A model generated the notes under the pieces. That model ran no database searches and had not been told where the DNA came from. It was given only the letters and a program-made list of their open reading frames with translations. Below, one piece after another: positions 10,938 through 21,343 of a stretch of 64,000 nucleotides of DNA; position 1 is the stretch's first letter; every line of letters starts with the position of its first letter. The stretch is from the NCBI GenBank assembly GCA_019973155.2, contig BPQB01000068.1, positions 1-64,000 of the forward strand, given 5' to 3'. Position numbers and translations under genes: made by a program. The DNA comes from Phanerochaete sordida (taxonomy: Eukaryota > Basidiomycota > Agaricomycetes > Polyporales > Phanerochaetaceae).

Positions 10938-12416
10938 ATGGATTCGCCCTCCAGTACCACCGGGAAGCGGTCACGGGCATCAAGTCTTGTCTCTGACCTG
11001 TCGGACTCGTCGACCAAGCGAACCCGGGTGGACCAGGAGATCGAGGAGATGCTCCAGGTCTCGCAGACTTCCCAGCTATCCGATACTGGGCTTCAGACTT
11101 ATGCCAGCGCCGAAGCGTCCCTTGAACCGGCGGAAAGAGACGAGACTTACTATTTGCAAGATGGGAGCTTTGTGTTGAGGGTGCAGAACACGTTATTCAA
11201 TGTGCGTCGTTGATTGCGCTGTCTGGTCGAAGCTAACTGGGCTCCCAGGTCCACCGTACTCTTCTGGCAAAGGATGGCTCTTTGTTTAGCTCGATGTTCA
11301 CGTTACCACAGGGCGACCAAGAGGCCGAAGGAACCTCGGATAACTGTCCTGTCCACTTGACTGGAGAGACCGTTCCTGAGTTCAAGAACTTCCTCTGGGT
11401 TTTATATGCCTTGTATGTCCGTTCCATCCCAATGTCCAGCGAGTGACACTAATATTCGATACCCTTAAAGACCGCATGAACTTGCGGAGATCACTCTGCC
11501 CCAAATCGACTTGTCTCGCCTGAATCGCCTGATCGACATTGCACGGGTATCGTTCAAGTACCACTTCCGCTCTGTCGAGACATGGGCTCTGGACGTCATA
11601 AACGAGCAAGTCAACCGCAAGCCCGCCCCGCCAATATTCTGTCTCCCTTCTACAACGACTGCGCTGCTCCATACTTCAAACACCTTGACCGCATCTGCAA
11701 GTTCTTTCGCCACACAGGCCCCGCAGGCTACCAGCCCGCAGGCCATAGCAAGCAACGGGGCTCTGATTTCACGGCTCATGCGTCTTGCGCAGCTGTGCGC
11801 GCACGAAAAGCTGCTCTACACGATGATCTCCGTGCTCAAGATGCTCATGGGGCACTCCATCCAGTACGCTCACCTCGCGATGACGCTCGCGGACGAGCTC
11901 GACCTGCGCCCCCTGCGCGGCGTCGCGTACTTCGAGGTCATGCAGAACGCACACGTCGTCGTGCCGCAGCCGCGGCGCGCGCGCGCAGACGAGGCGTCGC
12001 CGGAGCGGTGGGCCGTGCTCGACGCCGACGGCCGGCTGCTCGTCACGCCCGCGCAGAAGCTGCGGCTGCTCACGGGCTACCACCGCCTCACGCTCGTCTG
12101 GGAGCGCCTGCGCGCGACGCCGCTCCCGTTCGAGCACGCGTCCGCGTGCAGCGCGACGTGGCACCAGCACGGCTGCACGCAGTGCTGGCTCGACTTCTGG
12201 AAGGAGAAGACGCGCAGCGACGCGGTGCTCCAGCTCGGCCTCGCCGACGTCCTCGGCCGCCTCCGCGCGATCTCGAAGGAGTTCGTGCGCTGGGGCAGCG
12301 CGACGTACATGCACCAGGACTGCCGCACCGCCGTGCGCAAGGTCATACAGGAGAAGATCCGGCAGGTCGAGGAGGCGTTGCCGGACTATTTCGTTGAGGA
12401 CAGTGCGGATCTGTAG
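10938..12416 (+). CDS. BTB/POZ domain protein (copy 2)
   Basis: Three exons (10938-11201, 11249-11412, 11471-12416) are in phase and encode 457 residues. After a Ser/Thr-rich leader with a basic patch (TGKRSRASS), the BTB core begins ETYYLQDGSFVLRVQNTLFN and continues VHRTLLAKDGSLFSSMFTLP. The C-terminal half is rich in Ala, Arg and Leu and helical, ending LPDYFVEDSADL. It is a paralogue of the gene at 1864 with the same intron phases (0, 2) and the shared motif TWALD/TWALG. The third-exon acceptor is AAAG, less pyrimidine-rich than usual, but the phase and the conserved LPHEL junction support it. Likely a Cul3-type adaptor or a dimerising regulator, by family only. Confidence 0.82.
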
Positions 12417-12952
12417 CATGTTTCGGCTGCTTCTGTTCTTCATTTGGGTCTGGAATTCATTCGTTGTACAACATGTGTAATACCCCGGAGATTGTGCTAG
12501 TAGGACGCTACCTTTCCCGCAGGCCTCTAACACCTGACGCTGCTGTATCATATGTGTCAAGCATGCGAATAGCATTCGGTGTTTGAACTGTGCGAACACT
12601 GCGCTTCGAGCTCGGGCGGAAGGGTGGTCAGCGGCCTTGGTCCGCTCCCTTCCGTCGGCCTGTCGTCAGAGTCTATGATTAGTTATACGCTGTCTGGGAT
12701 GCGTACTACATGCCTCGAGCACTCTGTCCGTTTGGAATGTAGCAGTGACGCAACTGCCTCTGAGGATGCTATCACACTGCCCGATGGTCAATATCGTAGG
12801 CTGCTAAGACGATGCCAACAGACCTAATCGTACAACCTGTACGCGAATACACGTCAGGGTCGTGGTATATCCTGGTATGAGGACGTCTTTACCTAGAGGC
12901 AGGAGAACGACATTCATAGCCTCTGCGTGTAGCCATTCGATGAGCATATGGC
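12417..12952. other. Convergent intergenic region, no gene seen
   Basis: Shared 3' region between the plus-strand BTB gene and the minus-strand membrane protein gene. No coding signal is supported. Confidence 0.4.
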
Positions 12953-14208
12953 TTAGTCACGAGACTGCCCCTCACCGTTCAGCTGCAGGTACATCATGAC
13001 CTGTCAAGCCTATTATCAGCCTTGCCAGTAAGGGAGGGCACCCGGGCCGCTCAGAACCTACCGCCATCGGGATGCACGTCAGGATCGTGACTGACGCATA
13101 TGCGATTCCCTGCGAGAGCAGCGCCGAGCGCAGCGGGAGCTCTGGCGGCAGCTTCTTCGTGAGCATCCCCAGCACGGTCAGCGCGAGGATTGTGACATCC
13201 CAGAGCACCGCTGGAGCAGCACTGGTCAGGCTCAAGAGGTGCGGGGCGAAGCGAAGGGGCGCACTGTAGATGAAGTACGCGAGGAAGGCGGGCTTCGCGC
13301 GCGGGTCGATCCCGATCGTGCAGAAGATGTTGTCAGGATCCCATTGCTCGATGACGCCGACGCTGCCAACTGTCAAATGATAAGCGCATCGACTTGGCTG
13401 AGGCCACTAGGATGAGGCACGGCTTACGAACGAGAGAGTAGACAAGATGAGCGACACTGAAACATCGTATGATCCAGGTTAAGGCTCTGTTCTGTTTCCA
13501 GAGCACCATGCTGAAATAAGTGCAAGTATGAGGCCAAGGTCTAAGGTGGACAAAGACGGTGATCTGACTCACGCGCGCAGGGCGAGGTTACAGCTCGAGG
13601 CTGAGAGTGCGATGTCTCCTGTGACCTAGGAAGGCTGCCGTTAGCGATACTCGCGAGCGAGAGAAACCCTCCTACCACACCGAGCCGCAGGGTCGCTATA
13701 GTCATTTCAGCTTGTGCGCGTGAGCGGAATGCAGAGCTGCGAACCTATGCCCGCACACCCACTCGAAGCGAGCGGCTTATCGATAGCCAGTGGCGTCACT
13801 GACACTCTGACAACACTCGCTGAGCTACGCGGCGGTAGACCAAGCCTTAATGCCGGCGCACATAGTGAGTAGCATGGCGAGGAGCGCGTAGCGACCGAGC
13901 AGGTATGGCGCCTGGCGCGGCGCAGTCTGTCAGCGACACTCGCTGCGGGTCATCCAGTACGTACGTGCATGGGCCGCGGCTTGACCTGTCGCGAAAGCAG
14001 TCCAAGCTCGACTTTCGAGAAGGACAGGGCGAGGTACCAGCTGCGTGGCGCGATAGGCGGTCAGCGGCGTCGTGTCGAAGGGGGTGCACGCGACGTACAT
14101 GTACAGCCCGAGCAGAAACGAGCTCAGCTCGATGAGACAGGTCATCACGGCCTCGATGACTTCGTGTCCGAGCCAGTAGATCATCGTGTCTGGGTCCGCG
14201 GACGGCAT
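12953..14208 (-). CDS. DUF6533-like multi-pass membrane protein
   Basis: Eight small exons (14099-14208, 13965-14040, 13841-13911, 13676-13736, 13573-13625, 13428-13510, 13062-13369, 12953-13000) fit together with consistent phases and no internal stop, giving 269 residues. Hydrophobic segments alternate with short loops: AVMTCLIELSSFLLGLYIWY, LLGRYALLAMLLTMCAGI, VVTGDIALSASSCNLALRA, then VLWKQNRALTWIIRCFS, and in the long exon VLWDVTILALTVLGML followed by QGIAYASVTILTCIPMAV. This layout, with an N-terminal YIW...LLxRY stretch and a central W-x-N-R segment, matches the seven-helix DUF6533-type proteins common in Agaricomycetes, whose function is unknown. The several very short exons make the exact model less certain than the family call. 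Confidence 0.68.
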
Positions 14209-15072
14209 GCGTAGGCTGGATGGCAAAGGACGATGCGGAGGCAACGCGCCAGGGGACACGGTATAAAACACATCTTGCCAAGCGTCTCTCGGTAAGTCTA
14301 GAGGAGGGGTAGACTTCGCGGCGGCAGGGTAACGTCGCCGCGTATTGCGGGGTGCCTGTAGATCACTCGGACTGTCAGCTAAGGTTGGCAAGCGTGGAAA
14401 GCCGTCACCAAGTCCGAGCGCGGCGTGCTGACCGCGACAAGCTTGGTTCTGCGCGCTGTGATAGTCGAAGCTGGGCAATTACGACAGTTCTGCCATAACA
14501 GTGCTGCGGCCGGAGGAGCAGGGTGGGGCGTAGCAGGGTGCAGCTTGATACGATGGGGTGAGATACCGTACGTGGGAGAACTCACGATATCGCTTCTATG
14601 GCCAGTTTCGTGGCTGTCTGAGCGACAATGTATTCTAGGACCCAAGCTGTGAGAATCCGCAGCTGGTTGGGAAGTGGCATGACAGCGCGCATCGAGCGGG
14701 ACGCTACCGATCGCATGGAGCAGTGCCTGTACGTGGCTTCACACGTTCATTATACGTATCTGGTTCCAGACGAGTGCGCTAAATTGTCTCTGTATAGTTC
14801 TCTGTGTAGTCATGAGTACACGGGAACTGAGATCGTGCTACGGACCGTGGGCTTTTGGGGAGCTGTGCGACGGGAGTATGCACGGCTCACCGGTCAGCAC
14901 ATACTGGCTTCCTCCGACAGTTGCGCGGGCTAGAGTTGTTTGACCGGTGATTGAAAGGTAGGGGAAATTCAAATTGCTTCAACATACAGATAATACAGCG
15001 TACAGAGTCAAAGAAGTCCAGACATGATACAGTGCTTGAACGTGATGCAGATTCGCATGAGTTGGGAGCAGA
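14209..15072. other. Intergenic, no gene seen
   Basis: Upstream of the DUF6533-like gene and 3' of the next minus-strand gene. Short frames here lack recognisable motifs or splice partners. Confidence 0.4.
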
Positions 15073-15855
15073 TCAGCGATGCCCAGTCCTGGTCATATTC
15101 CGAGTAACTCTTCTTCCGACTGCTGGCGTACTGCTCGACTGGGGTATCATGCCAGAGGTGGGTTCAGGGAACATCAGAGAGGTGTCGGCAAGGCCAGGGC
15201 TGGGGAAGTCTGGGAAATGCGGCATGGCTTTCGAAGACAGGAAGTCGTTGTGTGTAGGCAAAGGAGTTTGTCCAATATTGGCAGGTGTGCGCGCAGGGGA
15301 GTCCGTGGACGTGCCCATCATGCTTTGAAGGATGACGTCTATGTCGTGGGACATTGGCTGCCGCTCGTCTGCAACGACAGAGCCGCGGAGAACGGTTTGT
15401 TCAAAGAGATGATCTTCCTGGAGGCGTCTGACCTGCGCTCTGAGGCCGTTCATGACTTGATAGTATAAGACTAGACAAAGCGCGAGAGTCTCAGTGACAA
15501 AACGGACAGAGACAGCGGAGACTAACGCACGCCGTTCTTCATCCACATTCTTAGGCTTGGGTAGGATCGGGTCTATATTGGCACGCATCTCGTCAGGACG
15601 AACGTCGCCAAGACGGAGGTGCTGCCGGCACATGAGGTCGAACTCCGCGTCGGTCAGACTCTCCTCGTCGGGGGTGGTCTCGTCGGGGCCGTAGTCTGTG
15701 CCAATGGAGTCTGTGGGGGACGGCGCGCGGAGGACGGGGGGCGCATAGCCAGGGTCGCCGCTGTGGACGTAGGGGACGCTGTAGCCGGGCATCGCTCGGG
15801 GCTCGGGGAGGTGGCGGTCGTAAACAAGGGCAAAGAACGCGACAGACGCGCCCAT
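15073..15855 (-). CDS. Unrecognised protein divergent from RNR1
   Basis: The frame from ATG 15855 is open for 260 codons. A good 60-nt GT-AG intron (15471-15530, GTGCGT...TGTCTAG) sits in it, and removing it keeps the frame and gives 240 residues. With the intron removed, the centre reads DEERRLLYYQVMNGLRAQVR followed by RLQEDHLFEQ, a short amphipathic, probably coiled-coil helix; reading through inserts a hydrophobic stretch instead. The N-terminal third is Pro/Ser/Asp-rich, and the C-terminal third is Ser/Pro-rich with a basic end (RRVTRNMTRTGHR). I do not recognise the family. Its start is 165 bp from the RNR1 start on the opposite strand, so the two probably share a promoter region. Confidence 0.6.
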   Translation of the reverse strand: MGASVAFFALVYDRHLPEPRAMPGYSVPYVHSGDPGYAPPVLRAPSPTDSIGTDYGPDETTPDEESLTDAEFDLMCRQHLRLGDVRPDEMRANIDPILPKPKNVDEERRALVSAVSVRFVTETLALCLVLYYQVMNGLRAQVRRLQEDHLFEQTVLRGSVVADERQPMSHDIDVILQSMMGTSTDSPARTPANIGQTPLPTHNDFLSSKAMPHFPDFPSPGLADTSLMFPEPTSGMIPQSSSTPAVGRRVTRNMTRTGHR

Positions 15856-16019
15856 TCAACGAGCATTTAATTTTCCCACGATCGCGATTATTATTAATTA
15901 TTATATAAGACTTTTCGCGTCGCGCGTCCGCCTTCAACCACAACGTTCACCTCCCCCCTTCCCCCCTCCCCCACTCTCGCCTCGTTCCTTGCACACCAAA
16001 ACTCGTACAACTCGACGCC
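15856..16019. promoter_or_regulatory. Divergent promoter, RNR1 and unknown gene
   Basis: 164 bp separate two divergent start codons. It contains an AT-rich TATATAAG core (about 15903-15910), and the run TTTTCGCG at 15912-15919, whose reverse complement CGCGAAAA matches the SBF/SCB consensus CRCGAAA used for G1/S genes in yeasts. The RNR1 side continues as a long pyrimidine-rich leader, common for highly expressed fungal genes. Cell-cycle control is an inference from the motif and from RNR biology. Confidence 0.45.
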
Positions 16020-19000
16020 ATGGCCTACGTCTTCAAGCGAGGTACGTTCACGTCGCTGTCGTCGTCGACGTCGCTCACAGTCGCGCCCCGTGGCGTCTCC
16101 TTCCCCCAGATGGGTCAGTAGCCTTCTAACGCGCTCCAGAGCACCTCATTAAGCAGTACTGACCGCGTCGATGCTTTTAGTCGCAAGGAACGCGTCCAGT
16201 TTGACAAGGTACGCGTCGTCGCGTCCCGCGCGTCTACTGCAGCTGACGACGCGAACAAAACAGATCACCGCGCGTATCGAGAAGCTTTGCTATGGTCTGG
16301 ACACCGAACACGTCGATCCCGTAGCGTGTGTATGCCCCCTTATTGTATTTTACTTATGCTGATGTTGCTACAGAATCGCGCAGAAGGTCATCGCGGGTGT
16401 ATACCACGGGGTTACAACTGTAGAACTCGATGTGAGTCCTGCCGCGACTGTTCCACGACACGATGAATTGATTTGGTGTATAGAACCTGGCGGCGGAGAC
16501 TGCTGCGTACATGACCACGAAGCACCCGGACTACGCGATTTTGGCTGCACGTATCGCTGTGTCAAATCTGCACAAGGAGACGAAGAAGAGCTTCTCGGCT
16601 GTCGTCAAGGATCTCTACGAATATGGTGCGTTCACTTCTGATCAAACTCATTCTCGCGCTAACTCCGGCTTAGTCAACCCCAAGAATGGACGACCAGCCA
16701 GCATGATTGCTAAAGACATCTACGAGGTGGTCATGGCTAACGCCGAGCGACTCGACTCTGCAGTCATCTACAGCCGGGACTTCAGCTACAACTTGTATGT
16801 CTTACCACCGCTCTGCTGAGCCTCGACGCTGACTTTTCGTCACTAGCTTTGGTTTCAAGACTCTCGAGCGGTCGTACCTATTGAAGATCAATGGTCGTGT
16901 CGCAGAGCGGCCACAACACTTGCTCATGCGTGTTGCCGTCGGCATTCACGGAGCAGATATCGACCGCGCCATCGAGACCTACAACCTCATGTCTGAGCGA
17001 TTCTTCACCCACGCTTCACCCACACTCTTCAACGCGGGCACACCAAACCCACAGCTGAGCTCATGCTTCCTGGTCTGCATGAAGGACGATTCCATTGAAG
17101 GCATCTACGATACCCTGAAGAGCTGTGCCATGATCAGCAAGACCGCCGGTGGCATTGGTCTTAGCATTTCCAACATCCGTGCTACTGGGTACGTCCCGCC
17201 GTCACTCCATCACGACGACTCTAACCCTGGACTACCCCCAGCTCATACATCGCTGGTACCAACGGCTACTCGAACGGCATCGTTCCCATGCTTCGCGCAT
17301 ACGATGCGACTGCCCGCTACGTTGACCAAGGAGGTAACAAGCGCCCCGGTGCCTTCGCCATCTACCTCGAGCCATGGCATGCCGATGTCTTCGACTTCAT
17401 CGACCTGCGCAAGAACCACGGCAAGGAGGAGGTCCGCGCTCGCGACCTCTTCTACGCTCTTTGGATCCCTGATCTCTTGTACGTCGATACCCTCTCGTTC
17501 CATGGTGCTTTGTGCTGATGTATTCCTACAGCATGAAGCGCGTCGAGTCGAATGGCAAGTGGACTTTGTTCTGCCCGAACGAAGCTCCCGGCCTTCACGA
17601 GGTCTGGGGTGCTGAGTTCGAGGAGCTCTACGAGCGCTATGAACGTGAGGGTCGCGGTCGCAAGACAATCGAGGCTCAGAAGCTTTGGTATGCTATTCTG
17701 GAGGCCCAGATCGAGACGGGTGGTCCCTTCATGCTCTACAAGGACTCGGCCAACGCCAAGTCGAACCAGCAGAACCTCGGTACGATCAAGTCCTCGAACC
17801 TCTGCACGGAGATCATCGAGTACTCCTCTCCTGAGGAGACCGCCGTCTGCAACCTTGCGTCCATCGCCTTGCCGTCTTTCATCGAGAACGGCAAGTACAA
17901 CTTCCAGAAGCTGCATGACATCACCAAGGTCATCGCCTACAACCTGAACCGCATCATCGATGTCAACTACTACCCGATCCCGGAGGCTCGTCGCAGCAAC
18001 ATGCGTCACCGTCCCATTGGTGTTGGCGTGAACGGCCTTGCCGATGCCTTCATGGCCCTCCGCATGCCTTTCGACTCTGACGAGGCTCGTCAGCTCAACA
18101 AACAGATCTTCGAGACCATCTACCACGCCGCTGTCGAGGCCAGCAGCGACATCGCCGAGCGCGACGGGCCATACGAGACTTACGAGGGCTCGCCGGCCAG
18201 CCAAGGGCGGCTGCAGTTCGATCTCTGGGGTGTCACCCCCTCCGATCTCTGGGATTGGACCAGCCTCAAGGCGAAGGTCGCTCGCACCGGTCTCCGAAAC
18301 TCCCTGCTCCTCGCGCCCATGCCCACTGCCTCCACCTCGCAGATTCTTGGCTTCAACGAGTGCTTCGAGCCGTACACCAGGTGCGTGGTCTCATAGCTAC
18401 GAGCTCGGATAACTTCTGACTCTTCCTATAGCAACATCTACACTCGCCGTGTTCTTGCCGGCGAGTTCCAGGTTGTGTGCCCCTGGCTCCTGCGTGAGCT
18501 TGTCGACCTCAAGCTCTGGGACGACAGCATGAAGAACATGATCATCGCCAACAACGGCTCGATCCAGAGCATTTCTGGCATTCCGGAGGACATCAAGGCC
18601 ATCTACAAGACCGTCTGGGAGATCTCGCAGAAGAAGGTCCTCGACCTCGCGGCCGACCGTGGCGCGTTTATCTGCCAGAGCCAGAGCTTGAACGTGCACC
18701 TCCAGAGCCCAACCGTCGGCCAGCTGACTAGCATGCACTTCTACGGCTGGAAGAAGGGCCTCAAGACGGGCATGTACTACCTCCGCACGCGCCCCGCCGC
18801 CCAGGCGATCCAGTTTACCGTCGACCAGACTGTCCTCAAGGAGGCGCAGCGCCTGCGCGAGCTCAAGGCTGCCGGCGCCAAGTCCCCAAAGAGCAGCACC
18901 CTCGCCATCGCATCGCCCGCATCTACCGTCTCGCTGTCTCCCGCCCCGTCCACCCCCGCGGAGGCTCCTGCGCCCGAGCTCAAGCTCAGCACGGGCAAGG

Positions 19001-19203
19001 ACGTGCCCATGGACGTTGCTGCTGCGCCTGCTGTGTACGTGCCGCAGGAGGACCTGTCCCTCGACGAGCGCACGCGCAAGGCTGCCGCGGAGGATCCCGA
19101 GTTCGCGGCCGCGCTCGTCCGCCAGAAGGAGCGCGAGTACGAGCAAGCGAAGCTCATGTGCTCGCTTGAGAACAAGGAGGCATGTGTCATGTGCTCTGCC
19201 TAG
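16020..19203 (+). CDS. RNR1: Ribonucleotide reductase large subunit
   Basis: Catalytic (R1) subunit of class Ia ribonucleotide reductase, which makes deoxynucleotides from ribonucleoside diphosphates in the cytoplasm with the R2 subunit. Eleven exons: 16020-16041, 16110-16113, 16181-16208, 16264-16325, 16374-16431, 16484-16625, 16674-16794, 16847-17188, 17242-17478, 17532-18380, 18432-19203; 878 residues, normal for the family. The N-terminal ATP cone starts [20 protein letters not shown]. Active-site features are clear: the cysteine in QLSSCFLVC, the SSNLCTEI loop, ETAVCNLAS, and the phosphate-binding region [15 protein letters not shown]. The low-complexity Ala/Ser/Pro linker before the end (about residues 790-820) and the C-terminal CVMCSA redox-shuttle pair are typical of fungal R1. 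Exon 2 is only ATGG, needed to encode the conserved Asp-Gly of KRDGR. Confidence 0.97.
16110..16113 (+). other. RNR1: 4-nt microexon of RNR1
   Basis: The four bases ATGG lie between a TTCCCCCAG acceptor and a GTCAGT donor. They complete G|AT GG|T, giving Asp-Gly in the conserved KRDGR motif. Joining exon 1 directly to exon 3 would break the frame. Confidence 0.8.
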
Positions 19204-20057
19204 GCTCCCTCCCGCTGTCGTCCTGTTCGTCGTCCTGTCTCGTCGCTGTGGTGTTCTCGCTGGCTTGCATGTCGTGTTCTCGTTCTGATTATTGTCTCCT
19301 ATCCGCGCGCGCGTTGTATCATCTCCCCCATGTACTCTCATTTTCTGTAGGACTTAGCATTATCCCCATCGTGTAATAGAAATAGATAATCCAGATTCAT
19401 CTCCACGCATAGTTCGAGTTCAGAAGCGGAAGAGCTGTGCGCGCCTCTTCTTGCCGCTATCGTGGCGGTACACCAGTGGTGCGTCTACTTCCTCCACGTA
19501 CTCTTACCTCATTATCATCCACTGGATGCTCACAATCTCTGCACAGCGCCACACGCCAATCGGACTACCAGGGCAATTTTTACTCACGCCGCCCTCGCGA
19601 CAATTGCCGGTCTGTCGGAATACCGACCTCGGGGGTAACCACAAGCGTTGCCAGGCCTCACGCGGGTCCTCGAGCTTCTGCGAGACGGCCTACGCTTGCC
19701 TTCAATCACTGATCTGGACCGTTCCGCCTCGCGAACCTCCGCGCGGCTCTACTGATCACACATTCTACAAGGTACCCCTCTCGGTGCAGCCGATGCGCGC
19801 GGTGAAGAGGCACCCGCACCTTGACTCCATCTGGCGCAATTTTCGCAGGCCAGAACACGTATATCCCGACGCGCGCACGTCTGGCCCGACGATAGCACAT
19901 TACAGCATGCACGTCGTGCCTTTAATTTCCAGCACGTCAGCAGCACTTGCGGGCCACCGACAGGGTATATAACCTGGGGAAGCCGACGACATGCTCAGCA
20001 CTAACCACTCGACCTCTCGACCACTAGTACTCGACCACACACCGCATCGCTGAATAC
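19204..20057. other. Intergenic with AKR promoter
   Basis: 3' flank of RNR1 and upstream region of the reductase at 20058. A TATATAA box at about 19965-19972 lies 86 bp before the reductase start. No coding region is supported. Confidence 0.45.
19964..19972 (+). promoter_or_regulatory. TATA box of AKR gene
   Basis: GTATATAA, 86 bp before the ATG at 20058. The paralogue on the minus strand has TATATA at the same distance (58691-58696, 88 bp before 58602). Confidence 0.5.
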
Positions 20058-21343
20058 ATGGCTGCCTTTGCCCCGCCCCCGCTGCCGCCGACCAAGCTCG
20101 GCATCCACAGGCCCCTTGGGCCCCGCGCAGGTATCCACGTCTCCCCTATTCAGCTCGGTGCCATGAGCATCGGCGACAAGTGGCAGGAGTTTGGCCTCGG
20201 CAGTATGGACAAGGCGAGCAGCTTCAAGCTGCTTGACGCGTTCTACGAGGCCGGTGGCAACTTCATCGACACTGCGAACAACTAGTGAGTTGTCCCATTT
20301 CGTGTGCGCGAGCAGCGGACGCTGACGGGTTGACAGCCAGGACGAGTCTTCGGAGGAGTTCCTCGGCGAGTGGATGGAGCAGCGCGGTATCCGCAACGAG
20401 ATCATCCTCGCGACGAAGTACACGACGAACTACCGTCGCGGCAAGCCCGGGCAGCACAGCGCGCACGTCGGCAACAACACCAAGTCGATGCACGTCTCGG
20501 TGCACGACTCGCTCCGCAAGCTGCGCACGGACTACATCGACATCCTCTACGTGCACTGGTGGGACTATACGACCTCGGTCGAGGAGGTCATGGACGGCCT
20601 GCACGCGCTCGTCATGCAGGGCAAGGTGCTCTACCTCGGCATCTCGGACACGCCCGCGTGGGTCGTCACGCAGGCGAACACGTACGCCCGCCTCATGGGC
20701 AAGACGCCGTTCGCGATCTACCAGGGCAAGTGGAGCATCATCGACCGCGACTTTGAGCGCGACATCCTCCCGATGTGCGTCTCACAAGGTACGCCGCCCT
20801 CCTCTCGCCTTTGCGCGCTCCGCTGACGCGCGCCGCAGGCATGGCGATCGCGCCGTGGAACGTGCTCGGCGGCGGCAAGATCCGCACGGACGCGGAGGAG
20901 CAGCGACGCATCGAGAGCGGCGAGCAGGGCCGCCAGATGCTCGCGGACTGGAAGCGCACGCCTGAGGAGCGGCGCGTGTGCACGGAGCTCGAGGCCATCG
21001 CGAAGGAGCTCGGCGTTGCGAGCATCACGAGCGTCGCGATCGCGTGGATCATGCAAAAGGCGCCGTACGTCTTCCCCATCGTCGGCGGGCGCAAGGTCGA
21101 GCAGCTGCACGCGAACCTCGAGGCGCTCGACCTGCACCTCACCGACGAGCAGATCCAGCGCCTGGACAACGTCGTCCCGCTGAACAAGGGCTTCCCGTAT
21201 GACGTCTTCGTAAGTTGAGCGCCGTTCGATATGTGTGCCGCCCGCTGACACCCCTGCAGGGCGACGGAACGGAGTACAACATGCTGTTCAAGACCGCTGG
21301 ACACTTCCAGAGGTGGCCGAAGGCCGCCCCTATCAAGCCTTAG
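20058..21343 (+). CDS. Aryl-alcohol dehydrogenase-like AKR, copy 1
   Basis: Four exons (20058-20284, 20337-20788, 20839-21209, 21260-21343) encode 377 residues. This is the AAD/AKR9-type family, NADP(H)-dependent reductases that in white-rot and other wood-decay fungi act on aryl aldehydes and alcohols. The catalytic tetrad is present: Asp and Tyr in [14 protein letters not shown], Lys in IILATKYTT, His in [10 protein letters not shown]. Cofactor-binding segments [19 protein letters not shown] and [19 protein letters not shown] are intact. The substrate is not determined by sequence. A near-identical gene lies inverted at 57297-58602 with identical lengths for the first three exons (227, 452 and 371 nt). 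Upstream the TATA box sits 86 bp before the start. Confidence 0.93.

Noticed and set aside
11769..12599. 276-codon frame antisense to BTB copy 2
   Set aside because: It is a shadow of the GC-rich third exon of the BTB gene; its charged repetitive composition mirrors the codon bias on the other strand.
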